Shown here piece by piece: positions 32,298 to 38,702 of a DNA stretch of 38,702 nt. Within the stretch, counting starts at the first letter, position 1. The number at the start of each line of letters is the position of its first letter. Where the stretch lies: contig JAKPPV010000039.1 of assembly GCA_029547145.1 (NCBI GenBank), positions 1 through 38,702 on the forward strand, in the 5' to 3' direction. The position numbers and the translations under genes are program-made. The notes beneath the pieces were generated by a model that saw nothing but the letters and a program-made list of their open reading frames with translations, did no database searches and was not told the DNA's origin. The DNA comes from Methanobacteriota archaeon. GTDB taxonomy: Archaea; Halobacteriota; Methanomicrobia; Methanomicrobiales; Methanospirillaceae.

Positions 32298-33194
32298 TTA
32301 CTGCCGGTGGCGGAAGAGGATCGTCAGGGACTTGAGCACCAGCGCCGCGCCGATGAGAAGGAGGCCGGCGGCGATCAGGAGTCCCCCGATGATCGAGGAG
32401 AGGACCGGCACACGGGAGGTGGCCGTGTACTGGGCGACGGCGATGGTCCCGATCAGAAGGCCGACCGTCGTGAGGACGAGACCGGGGACACCGAAGGAGA
32501 GGAGAGGGCGCCGGGCGCCGATCAGGGCGATGATGTTGGCGAGCACCCCCAACCCGTGGGTGATCGGGTTCTTCTTGTGCTTGTGAGGGACCTCGTACCG
32601 GACCGAGATCGGGACCTCGAGGATCCTGATCTCCCGCGCCGAGAGGTAGGCGATCATGTCGGACTCGACGTTGTACCCATCGGTGACGAATCCGGCCGCA
32701 GTCTCGAGCGCACGCCTCGAGAGGGCCCGGAAGCCCGACTGCGAATCGCTCGACCGGTAGTCGGCGGAGGCGGCGGTGAAGACGTTCAGGACGATCTGGC
32801 CGATCCGCCGGTAGAGCGGTATGTGGGCCCGCGTCCCGAGAAACCGGGAACCGATCACGAGGTCGGCCTGCCCATCGAGGACGGGGGCGACGACGGAGGG
32901 GATCTCGTCCGGGTTATGCTGCCCGTCGCCGTCGATCAGGACCACCGCATCGAAACCGCCCTCTCGGCCGTACCGCATCGCGTCCAGGACGCCCGCTCCC
33001 TTCCCCTGCTGCCGCTCATGGACCAGTACGGTCGCACCGGACAGGCGGGCGATCGAGGCGGTGTCGTCCGTTGAGCCGTCGTCGATCACCAGAACCTCGG
33101 AGGCGTGCTGCCGCGCCTTCAGGACGAGGGAACCGATCGTCAGCCCCTCGTTATAACAGGGTATGGCGACCAGTGTGCGGGTCGTGACGGTCAT
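32298..33194 (-). CDS. Membrane-anchored glycosyltransferase family 2 (dolichol-phosphate sugar synthase-like)
   Basis: A 298-residue protein. The GT2 domain starts TLVAIPCYNEGLTIGSLVLK, with VIDDGSTDDT and the DXD-type VLIDGDGQHNPDEIP; DLVIGSRFLG and SDSQSGFRALSRRAL are typical of archaeal dolichol-phosphate mannose/glucose synthases. Two C-terminal membrane helices follow (about 220-250 and 258-285). It probably loads a sugar onto a polyprenyl or dolichyl phosphate for surface glycan or N-glycan assembly. The start MTVTTRTL was preferred; an ATG 24 bases upstream is possible, and neither has a clear ribosome binding site. It converges on the rfb operon, which fits shared glycan metabolism. 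Confidence 0.85.
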   Translation of the reverse strand: MTVTTRTLVAIPCYNEGLTIGSLVLKARQHASEVLVIDDGSTDDTASIARLSGATVLVHERQQGKGAGVLDAMRYGREGGFDAVVLIDGDGQHNPDEIPSVVAPVLDGQADLVIGSRFLGTRAHIPLYRRIGQIVLNVFTAASADYRSSDSQSGFRALSRRALETAAGFVTDGYNVESDMIAYLSAREIRILEVPISVRYEVPHKHKKNPITHGLGVLANIIALIGARRPLLSFGVPGLVLTTVGLLIGTIAVAQYTATSRVPVLSSIIGGLLIAAGLLLIGAALVLKSLTILFRHRQ

Positions 33195-33314
33195 GGGCGG
33201 AGGAGAGGAGTACGGCATGGCAGTCCAGCGGTCGTCGCCGCCTCCGTGGGGCCCGGGACCGTCTGGGGGAGAGACCCGGGGGGAGGGGGAATCCCGGTAC
33301 AGATCTCGCCCCCG

Positions 33315-33324
33315 GCATTTATGA
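33315..33324 (-). promoter_or_regulatory. Candidate promoter of the glycosyltransferase gene
   Basis: The minus strand reads CTCATAAATG, a TATA-like box just upstream of the gene and directly beside the end of the M42 peptidase gene. The predicted start of transcription is about 33295. Read-through from the M42 gene is an alternative. Confidence 0.35.
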
Positions 33325-33327
33325 GCG

Positions 33328-34446
33328 TTATGCCGATCCCCCGGCCCGGCGCGGCTGGATCCGGGGTCTGCCCTTCAGGGCCTCGACCAGCAGTCGGATC
33401 CCGGCCTCGAGGTCGGCGAGGTCGATCACCTCGACCGGCGAGTGGATGTACCGTGCCGGGGTCGAGAGGACGGTCGAAGGGACCCCTTCGCGCGAAAGGT
33501 GGATCGCCGAGGCGTCGGTCGTGCCGCCCGACCCGACCTCGAACTGGACGGGGATGCCGTGCGCCGCGGCGGTCTCCCTCATCCAGTCGAGCATCGCCGG
33601 GTGTGCGAGGAGCCCGCGCCCGTTCGCGTCGGCGATCGAGACGACGGGGCCCTTCCCCATCTCGATGGGGGCGTCCTTGAGCTGGACGCCGGGATGGTCC
33701 CCCGGGATCGTGACATCGGTGGCGATGGCACAGTCGGGGTCAAGGGCGAAGGAGGAGGTCTTCGCCCCTTTCAGCCCCACCTCCTCCTGGCAGGTGAAGA
33801 CGCCGTAGATGGTGGACGGGGAGGAGACCCGTCGCATCACCTCGATCAGGAGCGCGACACCGGCGCGGTTGTCGAAGGCCTTCCCCGAGACCCGGTCGTT
33901 CGCAAGCCGGCAGAACTGGCGGTCGATCGTGACCGGCGTCCCGGGGGCGATCCCCAGGTCCCGGACCTCGTCGGCGGAACGGGCGCCGACGTCGATGAAC
34001 ATCTCCTCGATCTTGAGGGGGCTCTTCTTCTCCTCCTCGCCCATCACGTGCGGCGGTTTCGTGCCCAGGACGCCGAGGACCGGGCCATTTCCGGCATGCA
34101 CCCAGACCCGCTGGCCTGCAAGCATCGGGGGATACCAGCCCCCGATCGGGGCGAAACGGAGGAATCCCTTCTCCTCGACGAACCGTACCATGAGGCCGAT
34201 CTCGTCCATGTGGGAGGCGAGCATCACGCGGAAGTCGTCGCCACAGCGGACCGCGACCAGGTTGCCGAGACGGTCCTCGAAGAGCTCGTCGACGTGTCCC
34301 TCGAGCTCCGTGCGGACGATCTCGCGGATCGAGCCCTCGTAGCCCGAGAGGCCGTGGGCGTTCGAGAGGCGGGAGAGCAGGTCGACGAGCCGCTCCCTGT
34401 CATTCGGGAGGGTGACAGGTGTGGTTACGGGGTTCGCGTCAGTCAT
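33328..34446 (-). CDS. M42 family metallopeptidase (tetrahedral aminopeptidase-like)
   Basis: A 372-residue zinc/cobalt aminopeptidase of the M42 family. Metal and catalytic positions are visible as ASHMDEIG (His, Asp), KAFDNRAG (bridging Asp), CQEEVGLKGA (catalytic Glu then metal Glu), AIATDVTIPGD (Asp) and the late RYIHSPVE (His). The dimerisation domain insert (GGWYPPMLAGQRVWV onward) is present. Such dodecameric enzymes trim peptides made by the proteasome in archaea. The ATG overlaps the upstream aminotransferase stop by eight bases. The N-terminal 20 residues (MTDANPVTTPVTLPNDRERL) are somewhat longer than usual. Confidence 0.9.
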   Translation of the reverse strand: MTDANPVTTPVTLPNDRERLVDLLSRLSNAHGLSGYEGSIREIVRTELEGHVDELFEDRLGNLVAVRCGDDFRVMLASHMDEIGLMVRFVEEKGFLRFAPIGGWYPPMLAGQRVWVHAGNGPVLGVLGTKPPHVMGEEEKKSPLKIEEMFIDVGARSADEVRDLGIAPGTPVTIDRQFCRLANDRVSGKAFDNRAGVALLIEVMRRVSSPSTIYGVFTCQEEVGLKGAKTSSFALDPDCAIATDVTIPGDHPGVQLKDAPIEMGKGPVVSIADANGRGLLAHPAMLDWMRETAAAHGIPVQFEVGSGGTTDASAIHLSREGVPSTVLSTPARYIHSPVEVIDLADLEAGIRLLVEALKGRPRIQPRRAGGSA

Positions 34447-35545
34447 TGATGATCCCTCCGATGCGTTCGAGCGCAGTGACGAGATCGTCACGGGAAGCGG
34501 AGTAGGCGATCCGGGCGTGCCCGGCACCGGCAGGGCCGAAGGCCTCGCCGGGGACGATCGTGACGCCGGCGGCGATAATGCGCCGGACCAGGTCGTCGTC
34601 CATGGGGGGGAAGAGGTAGAAGGCACCCTCGGGGCGGGGGACGTCGATCCCCAGCGCGGAGAGACCGTCGCAGAGAAGGGTCCTCCGTGCTGCGTACTCG
34701 TCCCGCATCGCCCGGACACAGTCCTGGGGCCCGTTCAGGGCCTCGAGGGCGGCGTACTGCGAGATCGAGGTGGCGCAGGCCTGGCAGTATTGGTGGACCT
34801 TGACCGCCTGGGCGACGACCTCGTCGGGACCCGCGAGCCATCCGAGCCGCCAGCCGGTCATCGCGTAGGTCTTGCTCGTGGCGTTGACCGTGACCACGTT
34901 CCCGGCGAACCGGCCGGGGGAGGTCATGCGGGCCCCGTCGTAGACGAAGTGCTCGTAGACCTCGTCCGAGACGATCGTGACGCCGGCATCGTCGGCGTAC
35001 TCGGCGAGCGCCCTCACCGAGTCGGCCGGCTCGACCGCACCTGTCGGGTTCGCAGGCGAGTTCAGGACGAGCACCTTCGCCCCGTCCATCCGTTCCTTGG
35101 CGGCCTCGATGTCGAGGTGGAACCGCTCGTCCAGGGGGAGCCCCTCGGGCCGTCCCCCCGCGATCAGGGCGAGCGCGGCGTAGGAGACGAAGCCGGGATC
35201 GGCGACGAGGACACGGTCTCCGTCGTCGACGAGGGCCTGCATCGCAAGATGAAGCGCCTCGGACGCCCCCGCCGTCACGATCACCTGGCCAGGGCCGTAC
35301 TCGAGGTTGTTCTCCCTCCGCGATTTCGCGGCGATCGCCTCCTGGAGCTCGGGGATGCCGCCGTTCGGCGTGTACCCCGTCCGACCCTCCCCGATCGCCC
35401 GGCAGGCGGCGGCCTTGATATGCGCCGGGGTGTCGAGGTCGGGCTGGCCGAGACCCAGGTTGATCGCACCCGCCCCGGCCCCCTCGAACCACTTGCGGAT
35501 CCCGGAGACCTCGATCCCGGCGACCCGTCGTGAAAAGCGTGTCAT
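34439..35545 (-). CDS. PLP-dependent class I aminotransferase
   Basis: A 368-residue fold-type I aminotransferase of the AspC group. INLGLGQPDLDTP, the GYTPNGGIPELQEAIA block, NSPANPTGAVEP and the PLP lysine in VNATSKTYAMTGWRLGW are clear; the substrate-carboxylate arginine lies in the C-terminal ARIAYSAS. The amino acid used cannot be told from sequence; aspartate, alanine or aromatic amino acids are all possible. The ATG at 35545 was chosen; a GTG two codons upstream would overlap the SIS gene stop by four bases. It forms an operon with the SIS gene upstream and the M42 gene downstream. Confidence 0.9.
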   Translation of the reverse strand: MTRFSRRVAGIEVSGIRKWFEGAGAGAINLGLGQPDLDTPAHIKAAACRAIGEGRTGYTPNGGIPELQEAIAAKSRRENNLEYGPGQVIVTAGASEALHLAMQALVDDGDRVLVADPGFVSYAALALIAGGRPEGLPLDERFHLDIEAAKERMDGAKVLVLNSPANPTGAVEPADSVRALAEYADDAGVTIVSDEVYEHFVYDGARMTSPGRFAGNVVTVNATSKTYAMTGWRLGWLAGPDEVVAQAVKVHQYCQACATSISQYAALEALNGPQDCVRAMRDEYAARRTLLCDGLSALGIDVPRPEGAFYLFPPMDDDLVRRIIAAGVTIVPGEAFGPAGAGHARIAYSASRDDLVTALERIGGIIND

Positions 35546-35547
35546 GG

Positions 35548-36147
35548 TCACTCGATGTTGGTATGCCGCTTCTTCATCTGTCCTTCGTCGACCTGCCGCA
35601 GCTCCATCAGGCGGGAGATGACCGCGTCGGCGAAGACCATTGCGGTCGTCTCGAAGATGGTCCCCAGCGGAGCGAACGACTTGTGCTCGCCGGTCATCTG
35701 CCGCCGCTCGAACTCGCAGGAGTCATCGACACCGGGGTCACGGTTGGACTCGATCTCGACGACGACGTCGGCCATCGTCGCGACACCACCCGTCGGGTTG
35801 GCCGTGACGACGCAGAGCGTGCCGCCGATCTCCTTCGCCGTGGACGCGATATCCACCACCGTCCGCGTCCGCCCCGAACCGGAGAAGATCACCATCACGT
35901 CGTCGGGGCTGAAGGACGGCGTGATCGTCTCGCCGACCACGAACGACTGGAGCCCCAGGTGCATCAGGCGCATGGCGAACGCCTTCGCGACCAGGCCCGA
36001 ACGCCCGGCGCCCATGACAAAGACCCGGCGCGCACCCGAGATCGCCCGGATCAGGGCCTCGACCTCCCCGTCCTCGATCCGCTCCGCGATCTGCGAGATC
36101 CGGCTTCCCATAAGGCGCATCATCGCCTGGACTCTCCCCGCTGCCAT
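35548..36147 (-). CDS. hxlB: 6-phospho-3-hexuloisomerase-like SIS domain protein
   Basis: A 199-residue single SIS-domain protein. FVMGAGRSGLVAKAFAMRLM, VVGETITPSFSPDDVMVIFS, SGSGRTRTVVDIASTAKEIG and the C-terminal PLGTIFETTAMVFADAVISR match phosphohexuloisomerases of archaea. These work with hexulose-6-phosphate synthase in the ribulose monophosphate route, which archaea use backwards to make ribulose-5-phosphate, and release formaldehyde. No hxlA partner is in this window. The ATG at 36147 has only a weak GAAGAG ribosome binding site; Met9, Met10 and Met13 are alternatives. It heads the operon with the aminotransferase and M42 gene. Confidence 0.8.
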   Translation of the reverse strand: MAAGRVQAMMRLMGSRISQIAERIEDGEVEALIRAISGARRVFVMGAGRSGLVAKAFAMRLMHLGLQSFVVGETITPSFSPDDVMVIFSGSGRTRTVVDIASTAKEIGGTLCVVTANPTGGVATMADVVVEIESNRDPGVDDSCEFERRQMTGEHKSFAPLGTIFETTAMVFADAVISRLMELRQVDEGQMKKRHTNIE

Positions 36148-36206
36148 TGCTCTTCAGGCATGGTCCCTCAGGGATGATGAGGGTTGCGGGCATGCAGGAG
36201 CCCGGT

Positions 36207-37154
36207 TCAGGACCCGCCCGGTTCATCGTAGAGACCGAGACGGCAGAAGAGCAGGGGGGCCCCGGAGAGGCACCAGGCCCCGACCGCCGCCGCCCGCAGG
36301 AAGATACCGGGGGCGGTCACCAGCCCCTGGTCCGGGAGGAGGAGACCGGGGCCGAACCAGACGACGACCATGACCAGGAGACCGACGAACGTGGCGACCA
36401 GCCCGGTGGGAACCGAGCGGAACACCCGGCACCCTCGGTCCATCACGGCGCCGAGGACGAGCCCGAGCCCGAAGCCGGTCGCGATCAGGGTGTTCTCGAT
36501 CGAGACGGGGTCGGGGCCGGCGATCGTCCCCGTCCACGAGGCGTCGGGCGACCAGGAGGACGCGGACGCCGCGACGATCCCGCTCACCCCGACGGCGACG
36601 AGCGAGAGGGCGAGGGCGGTGACCGCCACGCGACGCGGAGGCCAGCGCCGGGCGATCTGAACCGCCTCCGGCCAGGCGAGGACGAATGCGACGAGGAGGA
36701 CGAGCCCGATCACGTACCCGCCGACCACGTCGATGGGGAAATGAACCCCGAGCACGAGGCGCGAGAGGCCGATCAGCAGGACGAGGAGGGCGCACCCGGC
36801 ACCGGCGAGGGGCCGTCCTGCCCTGAGAGCGACGAGGCCCCAGACGGCGGCGGCGAGCTCGGCATGGGCGGAGGGAAAGCCAAACGAGGCCGGCGCCTCG
36901 AACCCGAGGACCTCCGCGGTCACCCAGTGGGGCCGGGGGGCCTGGAACAGGAGTTTCGCCAGGTCGTTTACGAAGGCGGAGACGGCGATCAGCGCCCCCA
37001 GCTCGAGGGCGAACCCCCGCTCCCGCCACCAGGCCAGAACGGCGATGAACGGAAGGTAGAACGCGGGGGAGCCGAAGAACGAGAAAACGACCATCGGATA
37101 CACCAGGCCCGGGACGGACTGCAGCTGGCGGACGAGCTCGAGCTCCCACGACAT
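36207..37154 (-). CDS. PAP2 family membrane phosphatase
   Basis: A 315-residue polytopic protein with the three-part PAP2 signature: KLLFQAPRP (K-x6-RP, about residues 67-75), FPSAH (PSxH) and SRLVLGVHFPIDVVGG (SR-x5-H-x3-D). The first half holds these motifs and about five membrane helices; the second half has further hydrophobic helices separated by a short exposed loop. PAP2 enzymes of this kind dephosphorylate lipid phosphates such as polyprenyl or dolichyl diphosphate, which would fit the nearby dolichol-type glycosyltransferase. The start MSWELELVRQLQSVPG has no clear ribosome binding site. The stop is 59 bases before the SIS gene start. Confidence 0.88.
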   Translation of the reverse strand: MSWELELVRQLQSVPGLVYPMVVFSFFGSPAFYLPFIAVLAWWRERGFALELGALIAVSAFVNDLAKLLFQAPRPHWVTAEVLGFEAPASFGFPSAHAELAAAVWGLVALRAGRPLAGAGCALLVLLIGLSRLVLGVHFPIDVVGGYVIGLVLLVAFVLAWPEAVQIARRWPPRRVAVTALALSLVAVGVSGIVAASASSWSPDASWTGTIAGPDPVSIENTLIATGFGLGLVLGAVMDRGCRVFRSVPTGLVATFVGLLVMVVVWFGPGLLLPDQGLVTAPGIFLRAAAVGAWCLSGAPLLFCRLGLYDEPGGS

Positions 37155-37412
37155 GAGAATTGGTCAGCCTGAACCGTGATAGAGGATTGGGTCGGGTCCC
37201 GATACGCGATCCCTGGTCCGGTTCCTCCCTCCACCCCCCAAAATATCAGCATTCACCCGGCGGCGGACAGGTCGGGTGAAGAGCAGGACGGACGTCGGAG
37301 GGGTCCCGGTTCCGTGCCTGTCCTGGTGAGGACCGGGCGGAGACAAGGATGAGATGGGGACGCAGGAATGCCGTACAAAGAACGGATGTCGGGGTTCGTA
37401 ACGGTCGAGCCG

Positions 37413-37468
37413 CACGGACCGTGTCCGGGCAGGTACGACTGCCCGCCCGGTCCCGGGAGGCGGGACCG
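37413..37468. repeat. Cluster of three perfect inverted repeats
   Basis: CACGG-A-CCGTG (37413-37423), GGGCAG-GTACGA-CTGCCC (37427-37444) and CGGTCCCG-GGAGG-CGGGACCG (37448-37468) follow one another with only three bases between. The middle and last would make stable RNA hairpins on either strand. No known RNA family was recognised. Confidence 0.6.
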
Positions 37469-37655
37469 AATCCTGCGCACCGCCACCATGTCGCTCCTTC
37501 GTCATGCCAGGCAGAGAACGGGCGTCTCCTGGTCCCGGCGGAATGGACCGTCACGCCCGGAACCGGCGCTGCGGTGATCGAATAACGATCGATCGGGGCG
37601 TCCTGCCGCTCACCTTCCGCTCGATGTCACCCCAACCTCGATCGTGGGACCCGAA

Positions 37656-37694
37656 GACCGGTACCATGCCTCACCGATGAGCATGCTACCGGTC
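37656..37694. repeat. Long inverted repeat
   Basis: GACCGGTACCATGC (37656-37669) and GCATGCTACCGGTC (37681-37694) are inverted copies with a single mismatch and an 11-base loop. In RNA this would be a strong stem. There is no T tract next to it, so a simple terminator is unlikely. Confidence 0.6.
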
Positions 37695-37886
37695 AGTCGA
37701 TACCGGATACGGACCGTAGGGTGGCATGATGCCGCGGATGCGGGTTGCACGACACCAGGAGAACGTGACGAAGGGTCGCCCGTGGGGACTTCATCCGGAT
37801 GATGGTCTTGACCCCCTCTCGACGAGGATGATCGCCTGAATGCCATCTGGTGCTCCGCGCGGGGAAGGCACCTGCCGCACATACAG

Positions 37887-37897
37887 AAAAATATATC
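37887..37897 (+). promoter_or_regulatory. Promoter of the last surface-protein gene
   Basis: AAAAATATATC is a BRE-like A-rich stretch with a TATA box. Transcription should begin near 37920, in a perfect palindrome CGATAC-AATC-GTATCG (37918-37933), giving a leader of about 90 bases before the ATG at 38011. Confidence 0.55.
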
Positions 37898-37917
37898 CAA
37901 TCGGAATATGGAGGCAT

Positions 37918-37933
37918 CGATACAATCGTATCG
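37918..37933. promoter_or_regulatory. Palindrome at the predicted transcription start
   Basis: CGATAC-AATC-GTATCG is a perfect inverted repeat of 16 bases. Placed at the expected start of transcription, it could be a repressor site or a hairpin at the 5' end of the message. Function is inferred. Confidence 0.45.
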
Positions 37934-38010
37934 TGTTCGCCCGTCATCTCGATCCGGGGGTCCCGTCACCGGTCGTCCCTCGACACGGGATGGCGAGCAG
38001 GGAGGGAACG

Positions 38011-38702
38011 ATGCAGACCTGGCGAATGATGGCTGGAATTCTGCTCATGCTCTGTCTCTGCGTAGGTCTCTCCGGGGCAGTCCGGATCGACACCAGGATG
38101 GACCGTCCATACCAGGACGGGGCAGGCATGTCCGTACAGAGGGCAGTCACCCAGGAGTTAAACACGTATCAATTCGGGGTGAACGAGCCATTCGTCCTGT
38201 ATGGCCGCTTAGTATGGACGGCAGACGGCTCCCCCGTGGTTGGAACACTCGTGACACTGGAGGAACAGGTGACGGCGGGCGGGGCGTGGAGACCGATCGC
38301 CTCCACGGTAACGGATGGCGACGGGCGGTACTCCTTTACGCTGACACGGGCCACGCCGGGGGTCTACACCTACCACATCCGGGTGAACGGGCAGGTTCTT
38401 GATGAGTGGATCGTCACGGTCGGTTCCGGGGGGGCGACCCCCACCGGAACCCCCGTCCCGACCGTCCTCCCGACCACGCCTGCCCCCACGGTGCTCCCTG
38501 GAGGGGCGACGATGGCGCAGGCGTACGCGTCGTACGAGGCGGGCAACACGGCATGGAGCAGCGCCTGGGGCGCGAGCGACTTCGGGCAGATCCGGTCGTA
38601 CCTCTCCCAGGCGAGGGCGCACTTCTCCACCTGCCTCGCCACCGCGAACCAGGTGAACGACCCGGCGAACGCGGCGAACCTGGCGCTGATGAAGAAGGTC
38701 TC
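38011..38702 (+). CDS. Secreted surface protein, partial (signal peptide, Ig-like/carboxypeptidase-regulatory-like domain, Thr/Pro linker)
   Basis: The frame is open to the window end (230 codons seen). A GGAGGG ribosome binding site at 38001-38006 precedes MQTWRMMAGILLMLCLCVGL, a signal peptide ending near SGAVRI. Residues about 52-138 form a beta-sandwich domain of Ig-like or carboxypeptidase-regulatory type (VLYGRLVWTADGSPVVGTLV, DGDGRYSFTLTRATPGVYTY). A Thr/Pro-rich linker (GATPTGTPVPTVLPTTPAPT) follows, then an Ala-rich helical region (AQAYASYEAGNTAWSSAW), which continues beyond the window. It is likely to be anchored at or released from the cell surface. The precise family and C-terminus cannot be seen. 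Confidence 0.75.
   Translation, partial: MQTWRMMAGILLMLCLCVGLSGAVRIDTRMDRPYQDGAGMSVQRAVTQELNTYQFGVNEPFVLYGRLVWTADGSPVVGTLVTLEEQVTAGGAWRPIASTVTDGDGRYSFTLTRATPGVYTYHIRVNGQVLDEWIVTVGSGGATPTGTPVPTVLPTTPAPTVLPGGATMAQAYASYEAGNTAWSSAWGASDFGQIRSYLSQARAHFSTCLATANQVNDPANAANLALMKKV

Larger units (their letters stand above)
37155..37886. other. Non-coding stretch with strong hairpins
   Basis: No convincing gene in about 730 bases. Frames on the minus strand at 37610-37969 and 37693-37947 lack ribosome binding sites and family resemblance. The stretch holds a cluster of three perfect hairpins (37413-37468) and a 14-base imperfect inverted repeat (37656-37694), described separately. Codon-like bias is absent. 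A structured RNA or the remains of an old gene are both possible. Confidence 0.45.

Noticed and set aside
37461..37500. tRNA-like T-arm and CACCA end (GCGGG-ACCGAAT-CCTGC then GCACCGCCACCA)
   Set aside because: The loop begins AC instead of TT, there is no matching acceptor 5' strand, no D-arm, and the upstream hairpin has a six-base loop that cannot be an anticodon arm. Chance resemblance or at most an old remnant.
37610..37969. Minus-strand frames of about 119 and 84 codons
   Set aside because: No ribosome binding site, no family, and they cross the inverted repeat and the promoter of the last gene.

Overview
This window looks like chromosomal DNA of a hydrogenotrophic methanogen with high GC content, most likely order Methanomicrobiales (a Methanoculleus- or Methanofollis-like organism; the placement is inference). 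The grounds are complete methyl-coenzyme M reductase genes, part of the methyltransferase (Mtr) operon, tRNA-dependent cysteine synthesis (SepCysS), citramalate synthase, an MsvR-type methanogen regulator, archaeal BRE/TATA promoters, and surface proteins with PKD and dockerin-like domains. No tRNA, rRNA, CRISPR array or insertion sequence was found.

Region 1 (1-9095, all minus strand) is the core of methanogenesis. The mcrBDCGA operon (8773 to 3872) is followed by an 824-bp non-coding spacer and then by mtrEDCBA (3047 to the window edge, mtrA cut). Both operons have the same 13-bp BRE/TATA block upstream, at 9081-9093 and 3160-3172. The mcr leader carries a repeated, partly palindromic 15-bp element.

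Region 2 (9096-12997) is a tungstate (or molybdate) ABC transporter. Permease and ATPase run on the minus strand directly upstream of mcr. A divergent gene encodes a lipoprotein in which a TupA-type and a WtpA-type binding domain are fused. A perfect palindrome lies between the divergent genes. Tungstate uptake fits the need of methanogens for W/Mo in formylmethanofuran dehydrogenase.

Region 3 (13000-21700) is accessory. It holds a small 25-residue-repeat protein of KGG type, a secreted ComEC-like metallo-beta-lactamase-fold protein with lost metal ligands and a lamin-tail domain, and a three-gene chain with 4-base overlaps (psiE-like, a small dockerin-like protein, a secreted subtilase/sedolisin-like protease with dockerin repeats). 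It also holds a membrane protein that joins two extracellular PKD domains to a cytoplasmic diadenylate cyclase domain, and an MsvR-like redox regulator with a site like the MsvR box over its own promoter.

Region 4 (21888-28105, minus) is cimA-ilvB-ilvN (branched-chain amino acids, 4-base overlaps), then SepCysS with an N-terminal extension and thiI (tRNA sulfur chemistry). Region 5 (28200-32286, plus) is a tightly coupled dTDP-rhamnose operon, rfbC-B-D-A, ending with an oxidoreductase that has a SAF domain. Region 6 (32298-37154, minus) holds a membrane glycosyltransferase, an M42 peptidase, a class I aminotransferase, a phosphohexuloisomerase-like SIS protein and a PAP2 phosphatase.

The last part (37155-38010) is non-coding with several strong hairpins. 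A secreted surface protein that starts at 38011 is cut by the window end. The most unusual items are the PKD-diadenylate cyclase fusion, the TupA-WtpA fusion, the repeats in the mcr leader, and the degenerate ComEC-like protein.
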